Positions 14,630 to 21,235 of a DNA stretch of 23,837 nt are shown piece after piece. The notes beneath the pieces were generated by a model that worked only from the letters and a program-made list of their open reading frames with translations, searched no databases and was not told where the DNA came from. The stretch is from the IMG/VR virus record IMGVR_UViG_3300032308_002752, positions 1 to 23,837 of that record, one strand, 5' to 3'. This DNA is from a virus. How positions within the stretch are numbered: the stretch's first letter is position 1; each line of letters opens with the position of its first letter. The position numbers were made by a program, and so were the translations under genes.

Positions 14630-17020
14630 TTATCGACTCCTGTCCATCACGCCCGACCGCCCGCGTTTGTTGTCGGCATACTGCACATGCCCCAGCGCGA
14701 TGTTGCCAATCATGCTGGATTGCTGCTTCAGTTGCGCCGCAAAGCTGCCCACGTCGGTGGCCTGCACGTTAAACGTCTGATACACCGTGACTTGTTGCCC
14801 GCCGCCGCCGGAGGCCGCCATGCCGCCGAACGCGACATCATTGGGAATCACCCGCCCGGACTGCCCCATCATCATGATTTCCGGCCCGCGTTCGCCCACG
14901 ATGAACGGTTGGTTGGCAGGCGTCAGGCCACCGTCGGCGAAGCCTGGCAAAAACGATTTCACCACCCCGCCCAGCAAATTGCCAAAAAATCCCGATCCCC
15001 CGCCGCCCTGACTCACGCCCCCGCCGGGTGTCAAACTGGCCCCCGTCCATTTGGCCAGCCCCTTGCCGATGTTGTCCACAATCGGCTGAATCACCAACAT
15101 GCGCAACGCCATGCGTTCAATGTCTTCGATAATACTCAGGGCCATGTTTTTAAAACTGAATTCGCCTTTTAACGTGGCGTTGACAAAGGCGTCTTCAAAA
15201 CTTTTACCGTAGTTGGCCACGGCGTTTTGCAGCGAATTCAACCCCGATTGCTGCGCGTTAAACACATCCACCGCGCCCTGTTTGGCTTTCAACAACGTGG
15301 CGGCATCCAGCGGACTGCCGGGCACGGCGGCCAGCCCATCCAGCCGGCTGATTTCATCGCGCAGTTTTTCAAACTCGGTGCGCGTGCTTTCCACGACGGT
15401 TTTGGCGTCGTTGAGTTGATCGTCCAGTTTTTTCTGCGCCTCATCCGCCAGCCGATTCACTTCATCCGCCATGGCACTGAAGTCGTCTTTCACCTTCTCG
15501 AAACCATCCAGCATGGGCTGCATCCATTTGTCCGCCGCCTTGCCAATGAGATCATCCAGATTCAGCGCGTTGCCAAACTCGTTCTGATATTTGGCCACGG
15601 CCCGGTTGTAGGTGTCCAGGGTGATAAGGTGTTTGCTTAAAAGTTTGTCGGCGTCGGCAATGCTGTCGCGATACACTTCCAGCGGCTTGCGCACGCTGTC
15701 GGTCAGGCTTTCGGCCTGGCTCTTGAGTCGATCCAGTTCGCGCTCGGCGTCGCTTTTGCCCTTTTTCTTCTTTTTGTCTTTATCGCCGCCCCCGGCCATG
15801 CGGGCCAACGCCCCACCGCCGACCTTGGCCATTTGGGCTTTGGGGGCATTGGCCCAAGCGTTTGTCATTTTTAATGAGTAGGATTCTTTTGCGACTAGAG
15901 CGGTTTCTTTTTTGAGTTTGTCCAGGTAGCTTATCGCTTCATTGAGGCCGCCTGTGGGTATTTTGGGAATCAACCCTAACGACAATGGCTGACTGAAAAT
16001 ATTGATAAATTGAGCCCCGGCACTTGCCGTAGACAACAATTGTCCCGAAAGCGTGGCAAGCCAAGACGTGACCGAGTTCGTAAACCCCCAAAAGTATTCC
16101 GTGGCCGCCCGCGTCACATAACTCAACCCTCTGGCAAATTCATAGGCGACGCTGTTTGTATCATTTAATTCTTTTGCCAGACCGCCTGATTCCTGAGCGA
16201 GGGCATTTATCGTTTGTGCCAGTAAGTCACTGGCCCCGGTAGCCTGATCCAGTGCCCCCACCATCATCATCAGGTTGTTTTGGGCGGCCTTAGTGGTATT
16301 GGCCACGGTCAACTTGACAGTTTTGAACTGCTCGTTCACCGAGTCAGCACTATCAATGATGGCTTGGGCCAGTTTTTTACTGGACAGTTCGCCGTCTTTC
16401 ACCATCAATTTAAGTTGCCCGGTGGTCGTTCCAAATTGCTTCGCCACCTCGACGGCCAAGGCGGGGATGTTCTCCAAAATACTGTTGAATTCTTCAGCGT
16501 ACACGCGACCAGTGGACATGGCTTGGGCCAATTGCACCGTTCCCGCCGCCATGTTGGCGGGCAATGTGCCGGATATTTTGCCCAGTTTGCCCACCGTATC
16601 GACAATTTTCAGGGCTTCGTCATTGGTAATTTTTAAATCCGCCCGCGACATGCTCATGCGCTGGAACAGTTCGACACTATCACTGAGGGCCTGCCCTGAG
16701 GCATTGGAGGACGACACCAATTTGCCCAAAACGGCGTTATAATCCCCCGTGGCCGCCGTGGCCAGGCGCACGCGATTCGTCAGGCTGGTGTATTCGTCGT
16801 TGATTTGCACCAACGCCTGAAGCCCACCGCCAATGGCTGCCGCGCCCAACGCCACGGCAATGCCGCCAATGGCCCCGGCGGCCAGTTTTGCCGCGCCGGA
16901 CACACTGCTCATTTGTTTGGCAATGCTGGTCAGTTTGGCGTTGGCGTCGTTCATGCCCTTGGTGAACTGACTCGTTTCCGCCGTCAGGCTCATGACCAGT
17001 TTGGAGAGCATTTTCGACAT
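14630..17020 (-). CDS. Tail tape measure protein
   Basis: 796 residues, the rod that sets tail length and guides assembly. Residues about 20-45 begin a helical region (NDANAKLTSIAKQMSSVSG), followed by a Gly/Ala-rich hydrophobic segment (about 40-70, GAIGGIAVALGAAAIGGG) and the tape-measure N-terminal pattern (EYTSLTNRVRLATAATGDYN, about 74-93; SVELFQRMSMSRADLKITND). The middle part, about 420-600, is Lys/Asp/Glu-rich coiled coil (KDKKKKKGKSDAERELDRL). The C-terminus has PGFADGGLTPANQPFIVGER and GPEIMMMGQSGRVIPN, very typical of tape measures of this class. At roughly 0.15 nm per residue it implies a tail of about 120 nm, which is inference. It follows the frameshifted assembly chaperone genes, and AGGA lies before the ATG. 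Confidence 0.95.
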   Translation of the reverse strand: MSKMLSKLVMSLTAETSQFTKGMNDANAKLTSIAKQMSSVSGAAKLAAGAIGGIAVALGAAAIGGGLQALVQINDEYTSLTNRVRLATAATGDYNAVLGKLVSSSNASGQALSDSVELFQRMSMSRADLKITNDEALKIVDTVGKLGKISGTLPANMAAGTVQLAQAMSTGRVYAEEFNSILENIPALAVEVAKQFGTTTGQLKLMVKDGELSSKKLAQAIIDSADSVNEQFKTVKLTVANTTKAAQNNLMMMVGALDQATGASDLLAQTINALAQESGGLAKELNDTNSVAYEFARGLSYVTRAATEYFWGFTNSVTSWLATLSGQLLSTASAGAQFINIFSQPLSLGLIPKIPTGGLNEAISYLDKLKKETALVAKESYSLKMTNAWANAPKAQMAKVGGGALARMAGGGDKDKKKKKGKSDAERELDRLKSQAESLTDSVRKPLEVYRDSIADADKLLSKHLITLDTYNRAVAKYQNEFGNALNLDDLIGKAADKWMQPMLDGFEKVKDDFSAMADEVNRLADEAQKKLDDQLNDAKTVVESTRTEFEKLRDEISRLDGLAAVPGSPLDAATLLKAKQGAVDVFNAQQSGLNSLQNAVANYGKSFEDAFVNATLKGEFSFKNMALSIIEDIERMALRMLVIQPIVDNIGKGLAKWTGASLTPGGGVSQGGGGSGFFGNLLGGVVKSFLPGFADGGLTPANQPFIVGERGPEIMMMGQSGRVIPNDVAFGGMAASGGGGQQVTVYQTFNVQATDVGSFAAQLKQQSSMIGNIALGHVQYADNKRGRSGVMDRSR

Positions 17021-17035
17021 AAGATCGCGTCCTAC

Positions 17036-17610
17036 TTACATTCGTCTGGCCACATCACGCGCGGCTTGGGCCCCCGCCATGGCCCGTTGGCGGGCGGCGT
17101 TCTGTTCGGCTTCGTCATGTTCCAGGCGGGCATAGGCCATCCATTCGATCATCTCTTTGGCACTGAGGCCGCGTTCCAACTCTGCAACCGTGCGCCCGAG
17201 TTCCTTGGCCAAACTGAACAGAAACCGCCGCGCCGGTTGCGATTTTAGTTTCCCAGTGCGACGTCAATCGGGGTTTCAGGCGTCTTGTTTTCGGCATCTT
17301 CCGTGGCGAGGCCCGAGAGTTTCATGACGTGTTCGGCCAGCGTCTTGATAACTTTGCCCGATTTTTGCGCCAGCGCCTTCACGCCGTCTTCGGTAAACAA
17401 CGGCGTCCCCGTCTCGTCGATCAGGGTTTTGGCCACCAGCCACGCTTGCAATGTGCCATCTGCCAGTAGGGCTTGGCCCTGTTGGCTAAAAGCCATGTAC
17501 TCGCCCGCGCTCAGGCCGCGAAGCCAAACCGATCCGCCCCACTCGGGCACGTCCACCAATTCCGGTTTCAAATCTGGCGCGGCCAGAATCTCGTCTTTCG
17601 TCAATGCCAT
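17036..17610 (-). CDS. Tail assembly chaperone fusion G-T made by -1 frameshift
   Basis: If ribosomes slip back one base at 17248-17254, the 121-residue G protein continues for about 70 codons to a TAA at 17036-17038. The added part, after LKSQPARR, reads FLFSLAKELGRTVAELERGL, then SAKEMIEWMAYARLEHDEAE, then a helical Ala/Arg-rich tail ending ARDVARRM. The LAKELGRTVAEL...EWMAYARLEHDE block is the standard signature of the T part of lambda-like GT chaperones, which bind the tape measure and recruit tail-tube subunits. The T frame has no start of its own. G alone ends at 17245, so both products share the start at 17610. The tape measure starts 15 bp after the T stop. Coordinates describe a joined reading (17610 to 17248, then 17248 to 17036). 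Confidence 0.88.
17223..17254 (-). promoter_or_regulatory. Programmed -1 frameshift signal (slippery heptamer plus stem-loop)
   Basis: The minus strand reads CTG GGA AAC TAA in the G frame: the heptamer G GGA AAC (17248-17254) is in the correct X XXY YYZ phase and is followed at once by the G stop codon. After a 9-nt spacer (17239-17247) comes a hairpin, AACCG pairing with CGGTT around a 6-nt loop (17223-17238). Lambda uses the closely related GGGAAAG in its G/T genes. Confidence 0.9.
17245..17610 (-). CDS. Tail assembly chaperone G
   Basis: 121 residues, the zero-frame product of the chaperone pair. The N-terminus (MALTKDEILAAPDLKPELVD) and centre (VPEWGGSVWLRGLSAGEYMAF, DETGTPLFTEDGVKALAQKS) match the phage tail assembly chaperone pattern: WGG-V-RGL near residues 23-33 and an FTEDGV-type segment near 72-77. 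It ends DVALGN at the frameshift site. The ATG is inside a GCCATGGC octamer with AGGAG nine bases upstream. It lies between the last tail-tube gene and the tape measure, the conserved place for this gene, and would be made in excess over the G-T fusion. Confidence 0.9.
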   Translation of the reverse strand: MALTKDEILAAPDLKPELVDVPEWGGSVWLRGLSAGEYMAFSQQGQALLADGTLQAWLVAKTLIDETGTPLFTEDGVKALAQKSGKVIKTLAEHVMKLSGLATEDAENKTPETPIDVALGN

Positions 17611-17666
17611 GGCTGTGATCTCCTATACGGGGTGCGAATAAAAATAAACGGGTAATTTTTCTCTTT

Positions 17667-17701
17667 GCCCCTGACCCATCGCAACGCGATGTTGATCGGG
17701 C
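17667..17701. other. Intergenic hairpin between tail tube and chaperone genes
   Basis: CATCGC and GCGATG form a perfect 6-bp stem around AAC (17677-17691), extended after an internal loop by GCCC/GGGC (17667-17670, 17698-17701). No T-run follows on the minus strand, so it is not a classic terminator. It could process or stabilise the abundant tail-tube messenger or reduce read-through into G. It lies in the 99-bp gap between the genes. Confidence 0.45.
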
Positions 17702-17709
17702 GCTGTTAA

Positions 17710-18144
17710 TTAACTCGTATGGCGCGTGATGTCTGGGGCGTTGGTGCCGTCATCGCCGGGGACGATGCTGATTTTGGTCATCGCCAAATCGCCCACCGTG
17801 CCATCAATCGGGTTGTATCCGGTAATCAAACCATAACCGCGATACTCGGGATTCCCCGGCCCGATGGCCGTGGTTTTGTTGGCCCGTACTTCAAACGCAA
17901 ACACCGTGCCCGCGCTGTGCAAGCCCCAGAGGGTTTCATCCAGGCCGTTGTCCACAAAGTCTTGAGTTAAATCTAAATCCATACTGAAGTTTTTCAGGCC
18001 CGCAATGTTGCCCTTGGTCGTCATGCCCATCACGGTGCTGTCTTGCACGTCGGTTTCAAAACTCAGCGAAACGGTTTTCACGCGGTTGCTGATGTCCGTG
18101 CCGTTGATTTCCACTTTGGCGTCGGTATATACAAATTTTGCCAT
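17710..18144 (-). CDS. Tail tube protein paralogue 3
   Basis: 144 residues. The pattern VEINGTDISNRVKTVSLSF, then GMTTKGNIAGLKNF and LDLTQDFVDNGLDETLW, is that of the phage tail tube family, whose rings form the tube around the tape measure. It aligns along its length with the two upstream genes: each has an N-terminal strand pair, a TKxxIAGL or TKAHMAGL loop and an acidic C-terminal region (GDLAMTKISIVPGDDGTNAP here). AGGAGGA precedes the ATG, the strongest ribosome binding site of the three, and the ATG lies in a GCCATGGC octamer. Its place directly before the chaperone gene, the strong site and the compact single-domain size make it the best candidate for the major tail tube subunit. Confidence 0.85.
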   Translation of the reverse strand: MAKFVYTDAKVEINGTDISNRVKTVSLSFETDVQDSTVMGMTTKGNIAGLKNFSMDLDLTQDFVDNGLDETLWGLHSAGTVFAFEVRANKTTAIGPGNPEYRGYGLITGYNPIDGTVGDLAMTKISIVPGDDGTNAPDITRHTS

Positions 18145-18159
18145 GGCGATGGAGTCCTC

Positions 18160-18570
18160 CTATAAGCCTAAAACATTGGACGCTTGTACAAAGTCGATAC
18201 TGGTTTCCGCGATTTCGCCCACGCTGGCCGTCAACGCGGGGTAATTTTGCAAATACACGGTGGCGGCATAAGCCGGGTTGTCTGCGCTTGGCAGTGTGCT
18301 GAACGGGGTGACGATCAGGTTTTCGGGCACGCGCCCGTCAAAAATGGGCCACAAAATGGCATCCAGGGCGGCAGCGTCAAAATCTTGTTTCAATGTCAGG
18401 CTGATTTGCGTCTCGCCCAGCCCGGCCATGTGGGCTTTGGTATTTTGGCCGTGGGTGGTGGCATCGACGGCGTCTTTTTGGGATTGCACCGTCACGCTTT
18501 TCACCCAGTCCGTCAGGTTCGATCCCGCCAGGGTGACTTTGCAATCCGTGTAGACAATTTTGGAGGCCAT
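18160..18570 (-). CDS. Tail tube protein paralogue 2
   Basis: 136 residues. VTLAGSNLTDWVKSVTVQSQ, then TTHGQNTKAHMAGLGETQIS and LTLKQDFDAAALDAILW, correspond position by position to the downstream paralogue (VEINGTDISNRVKTVSLSF, MTTKGNIAGL, LTQDFVDNGLDETLW). The C-terminal region (PAYAATVYLQNYPALTASVG, EIAETSIDFVQAS) also keeps the order of strands. The two proteins are clearly homologous but well diverged, so the duplication is not recent. The stop of the upstream paralogue lies 4 bp before this ATG, which again sits in GCCATGGC. It may form a specialised ring at one end of the tube, or be an alternative tube subunit. Confidence 0.83.
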   Translation of the reverse strand: MASKIVYTDCKVTLAGSNLTDWVKSVTVQSQKDAVDATTHGQNTKAHMAGLGETQISLTLKQDFDAAALDAILWPIFDGRVPENLIVTPFSTLPSADNPAYAATVYLQNYPALTASVGEIAETSIDFVQASNVLGL

Positions 18571-18574
18571 GGCC

Positions 18575-19288
18575 CTATCGCACCCCCGCCAACAGTACGT
18601 AGCCCAACACGGGCGTCGATCCGCCCACGGTGTGCGACGCGCGGTAATAGGTGTTGGTGATGGGGCCGTCGGCGGTGAGATATTGCACGCCCGTTGCCGT
18701 GGCCTGAGTAAACGTCAGGCGCGTGGTTTCCGATCCTGAAAACGCATTGGTCGCATCACTTTTCAGCAACACATCCAGCGTGGGACTCGTGCCCGAGGCA
18801 CTGATCACATGCAACGCGCCGTAAAGTTTTTGGCCAGCCGCCACGGCGGGCAACTGAAACACCGTGCCATTGCCGGTGGCGTTCACAGTTTTATACGCCA
18901 TCACCAGCCCGCGAATCAGGGGGTTTTGGCTGGCACATTGGGCACTATATTTAGACGCATCGCCCACCGTGTCGCCGAATGGGCTATAGGCGTTCAAGAG
19001 GGCTTTCTGGAAATAGGCCAGATCGCCCTCGGTGGTACTGTTAAAAAAGCTTACCATCACGTCGCTGGCCAATTTGGCAAACAGCGCATCCGTGTGGGCA
19101 ATGCTGGTATAGCCTTCCAGATTAAGGCCTGCGCCGTACAATCCGGCGATGTTGCTTTTGGTTGATTGTCCCAGGCACGTCACGTCCACCGGATCCACGT
19201 CATCATTGAAGCCGACCGTGTGGGTGAATCGGGTTAAATCAAGTTCATCCAGCAACACGCGCTGGGCTTCGAGTACAAACTGGGCCAT
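18575..19288 (-). CDS. Tail tube protein paralogue 1 with extra C-terminal domain
   Basis: 237 residues. The first part matches the other two tail tube genes: RVLLDELDLTRFTHTVGFND, then VTCLGQSTKSNIAGLYGAGL, with the same TKSNIAGL loop. From about residue 145 there is an extra beta-rich domain (LPAVAAGQKLYGALHVISAS, GTSPTLDVLLKSD, FSGSETTRLTFTQATA, YYRASHTVGGSTPVLGYVLL) not found in the other two. Extra immunoglobulin- or lectin-like domains on tail tube proteins usually project from the tail surface. A hairpin at 19293-19308 lies just upstream and partly covers the GGAA ribosome binding site. It is the first gene of the tail-tube trio, after the tail terminator. Confidence 0.8.
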   Translation of the reverse strand: MAQFVLEAQRVLLDELDLTRFTHTVGFNDDVDPVDVTCLGQSTKSNIAGLYGAGLNLEGYTSIAHTDALFAKLASDVMVSFFNSTTEGDLAYFQKALLNAYSPFGDTVGDASKYSAQCASQNPLIRGLVMAYKTVNATGNGTVFQLPAVAAGQKLYGALHVISASGTSPTLDVLLKSDATNAFSGSETTRLTFTQATATGVQYLTADGPITNTYYRASHTVGGSTPVLGYVLLAGVR

Positions 19289-19292
19289 AGTT

Positions 19293-19308
19293 CCAGCGTA
19301 GCCGCTGG
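19293..19308 (-). promoter_or_regulatory. Hairpin overlapping the ribosome binding site of tail tube paralogue 1
   Basis: CCAGCG and CGCTGG pair perfectly around a 4-nt loop. The stem's last bases run into the GGAAC that precedes the ATG at 19288, so folding could hide the ribosome binding site. This could limit translation of the first tube gene relative to the two others. Functional role is inference. Confidence 0.4.
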
Positions 19309-19377
19309 CATTTTAGAGATTTTCCGCCCGCGCCAAGGCCGTCAGGCCGCCATGCGGCGGGCGTGTAAATGATCTTT

Positions 19378-19896
19378 CTACCCCACATTCACCCCGCCGC
19401 GACGATACTGCACCGTGGCCAGAATGACCCGATGCCGCAAGCCCATGGCCTGCTGTTTGCCGTCTTCTTCTTCCGCCAAGGCATCCAGCGTGCGATCGAT
19501 CATGATGTTTAAAATCTCACACTGCCCAGCGGCAGCCTCCGCGCTGTAGCGATTCAAGGCGTCTTCCACGGCCTGGGCCAGCGTCAACACGTTCAAATAT
19601 CCCCGCGCAAAACAACTGAATTGAAACTGGGTGAACGTGACATCCACGGTTTGCCCCATGACTTCAAACCGTTCATCTCCCCGTCTCGCCATGGCCACCG
19701 CCGGGAAGGTCGTTTTCTGGGGCAACCATTCCGGGTAAATGCGGGCCGCCGAGCCGGAGCCCACCAACGCCGTCAACGGGGCATAGCTGTTCAGGCGGGC
19801 AATCAAGGCGGCCTCCACCGTGGGCGGCGTGACGGACAAATCCCCCGACCCGCTGGCCGAGGCACTTTGTGTGGCAGTATTATCGTAAGACGGCAT
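19378..19896 (-). CDS. Tail terminator / tail completion protein (DUF3168-like)
   Basis: 172 residues. After a Ser/Ala-rich N-terminal extension (NTATQSASASGSGDLSV, about 5-22) come VEAALIARLNSYAPLTALVG, AARIYPEWLPQKTTFPAVAM and then VTFTQFQFSCFARGYLNVLT, with LAQAVEDALNRY: the order typical of gp17/DUF3168 tail completion proteins, which cap the tail tube before the tail joins the head. The C-terminus (GLRHRVILATVQYRRG) fits the final strands. The extension is unusual and looks like a disordered tail. The Shine-Dalgarno is weak. A gap of 89 bp with GC-rich inverted repeats follows before the tail tube genes. Confidence 0.82.
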   Translation of the reverse strand: MPSYDNTATQSASASGSGDLSVTPPTVEAALIARLNSYAPLTALVGSGSAARIYPEWLPQKTTFPAVAMARRGDERFEVMGQTVDVTFTQFQFSCFARGYLNVLTLAQAVEDALNRYSAEAAAGQCEILNIMIDRTLDALAEEEDGKQQAMGLRHRVILATVQYRRGGVNVG

Positions 19897-19913
19897 AAAC
19901 CCAGTGTAGACCC

Positions 19914-20195
19914 CTATTTTTTGCCCAATTCCCCTACCAGGCGATCCACGCCGCGTTTCACTTCGGCAATAAACACGGCCTCGGCGCGGGCGCGGTTCTG
20001 TTCCAGCGCGGGCAACAAAAACGGCTGCGGCGCGTGGCGGTTGGTGCCAAATTCCAGAAACCAGCCATAGTAGGCCCCTTCGCCTTTGCCGCCCGTGAAT
20101 CGTTTCTGGCGACGACTGCGCGTTTTTTTAAACCGTCTGGATTGGCCACCCCCACCAAGGAGGCTTTTCACCAAAGCCGAAAAAAACTTTGCCAT
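19914..20195 (-). CDS. C-terminal-like half of an HK97 gp10-family neck protein
   Basis: 93 residues. The first 35 residues are very basic (RRFKKTRSRRQKRFTGGKG), then comes YYGWFLEFGTNRHAPQPFLL at 42-61 and PALEQ, which is the conserved C-terminal block of HK97 gp10 proteins (FLEFGT ... PQPFLRPA). The N-terminal gp10 block is missing here but present in the gene just upstream, which itself stops at FYGL, just where this block would begin. The two genes are 3 bp apart, and this ATG lies in GCCATGGC. The pair may be a split gp10, or a truncated copy followed by a separate small gene. Expected role: neck or tail completion, joining head and tail. Confidence 0.75.
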   Translation of the reverse strand: MAKFFSALVKSLLGGGGQSRRFKKTRSRRQKRFTGGKGEGAYYGWFLEFGTNRHAPQPFLLPALEQNRARAEAVFIAEVKRGVDRLVGELGKK

Positions 20196-20198
20196 GGC

Positions 20199-20603
20199 CT
20201 ACAGTCCGTAGAAGCCTTTCAGCGCGGCGTGGGCATTCATGGCTCTTTGAATTTTGCCGGTTTTGAGGCGGCGCACGGCCTTATTGGCCCGCATTTGAGC
20301 ACTGATACCCGCCTTGCCCCGCCCCGCTTTTTGATTCAATTCACGGGGATGATAGCCCGCCTCTACCCCGATGATCATCGTAAACACCTGATTGTTCATG
20401 GGTCGCAAGGCTTTCACCTTAATGTGTTTTCTGAGATTCCCCGTATCCACGGGCGCGGCGGCGCGGGCGGCGTGGAGCACCACGTTGGCGGCCTTGCGGG
20501 CGGCCTGTTGCATGACCCGTTTGCCCAGTTTATCGGGCAACTGCTTCAGGGCCGCCTTGGCTTCCGCCAGCCCCTTGAGTTCAAACTTTACGGTGAGAGA
20601 CAT
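20199..20603 (-). CDS. HK97 gp10-family neck protein, apparently lacking its C-terminal block
   Basis: 134 residues. LTVKFELKGLAEAKAALKQL and ARAAAPVDTGNLRKHIKVKA (APVDTGNLR at 50-58) form the N-terminal signature of HK97 gp10 proteins (tail completion, head-tail joining). The usual C-terminal FLEFGT...PFLRPA block does not follow; instead the protein ends in a basic region (KAVRRLKTGKIQRAMNAHAA) and FYGL. In normal members FYG is followed directly by FLEFGT, so the reading appears to stop just inside that block. The missing part is encoded by the next gene. GAGG precedes the ATG, and the gene starts 3 bp after the head-closure stop codon. Consistent with a gene fission or an old frameshift. 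Confidence 0.85.
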   Translation of the reverse strand: MSLTVKFELKGLAEAKAALKQLPDKLGKRVMQQAARKAANVVLHAARAAAPVDTGNLRKHIKVKALRPMNNQVFTMIIGVEAGYHPRELNQKAGRGKAGISAQMRANKAVRRLKTGKIQRAMNAHAALKGFYGL

Positions 20604-20606
20604 CCG

Positions 20607-20933
20607 CTAAACCTCGACAATTTGCGCGATCACTTCCAGCCACTGGCGGCGTTCGATTTCATCGACGGCCAGCACGTCATAGTCTTTCCCTTCGCAGCGC
20701 AGTTGCGTGGTGGCGGGGGCAATGTCGGTGCGCCATCGCAGATAAAACCGGGCATCGGCTTCGGCCACCCGCATGGCGTTGACAAAACTTTCCTGCCCGC
20801 CCATCGGCTTGCGCTTGGCACTCACCGTGGCGGTGGTTGTCCAGGTTTCCACCGCCTCGCCCACCGCGTCGCGCGTGGTGCTCTTGTGGCGAATCTCCAC
20901 CCGCCGATCCAGTTCACCCGCCGACAGTTTCAT
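20607..20933 (-). CDS. Head closure protein (SPP1 gp16/HK97 head-tail adaptor family)
   Basis: 108 residues. GELDRRVEIRHKSTTRDAVG and EAVETWTTTATVSAKRKPMG are the standard start of the head-tail joining family (Phage_H_T_join), followed by EADARFYLRWRTDIAPATTQ, where the family has FRIRYR-I, and DYDVLAVDEIERRQWLEVIA at the end. Length is normal. Such proteins form a ring beneath the connector that closes the filled head and presents a surface for the tail. It overlaps the upstream 103-residue gene by 20 bp and ends 3 bp before the gp10-like gene. Confidence 0.93.
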   Translation of the reverse strand: MKLSAGELDRRVEIRHKSTTRDAVGEAVETWTTTATVSAKRKPMGGQESFVNAMRVAEADARFYLRWRTDIAPATTQLRCEGKDYDVLAVDEIERRQWLEVIAQIVEV

Positions 20934-21225
20934 GAGGGGCCTGTATCTCTGGATTATCGACTAAGCCAGATTCAAACTCTTTACGACCGTCAAGGTAAAA
21001 ATGGGTCGCAAAAACGCCTGTTTTAGTTATGGCGCATCGTTTCAGGCAAGGCTCCTTGATTTTTGCGCCCAATAAACTGAGCACCATCAAATTTTTGCCC
21101 GCCTTAAAAGTTCGGGTATTGTTTTGGGGGTCTACTTCAATCATCTGAGTCATTAGATTCAGGGCAATATCATCCCCTGCAAACTCGTGGGTTTCTCCGT
21201 CAATATCAATCGTGATTTTAATCAT
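20914..21225 (-). CDS. Hypothetical protein in the neck gene cluster
   Basis: 103 residues, not recognised. The N-terminus (MIKITIDIDGETHEFAGDDI) is a beta hairpin-like strand pair with alternating charges; helices follow (ALNLMTQMIEVDPQN), then a beta segment (LMVLSLLGAKIKEPCLKRCA) with cysteines at about 60 and 64. GAGAGG precedes the ATG and overlaps the upstream stop codon region, and the 3' end overlaps the head closure gene by 20 bp, so the gene is well integrated into the operon. Its position between the signal-peptide protein and head closure suggests a small head-tail joining accessory protein, which is only inference. Confidence 0.75.
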   Translation of the reverse strand: MIKITIDIDGETHEFAGDDIALNLMTQMIEVDPQNNTRTFKAGKNLMVLSLLGAKIKEPCLKRCAITKTGVFATHFYLDGRKEFESGLVDNPEIQAPHETVGG

Positions 21226-21235
21226 AAAAGCCTCT

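Noticed and set aside
17115-17297. 60-residue minus-strand open frame overlapping the chaperone genes
   Set aside because: It is in the third frame. The T domain in the -1 frame has clear family motifs, so this one is a shadow.
20034-21026. 330-residue open frame on the plus strand
   Set aside because: It runs antisense to four well-supported neck genes, has no ribosome binding site in context, and its sequence (many His, Arg, Gly, Pro) is typical of a mirror frame of GC-rich coding DNA.
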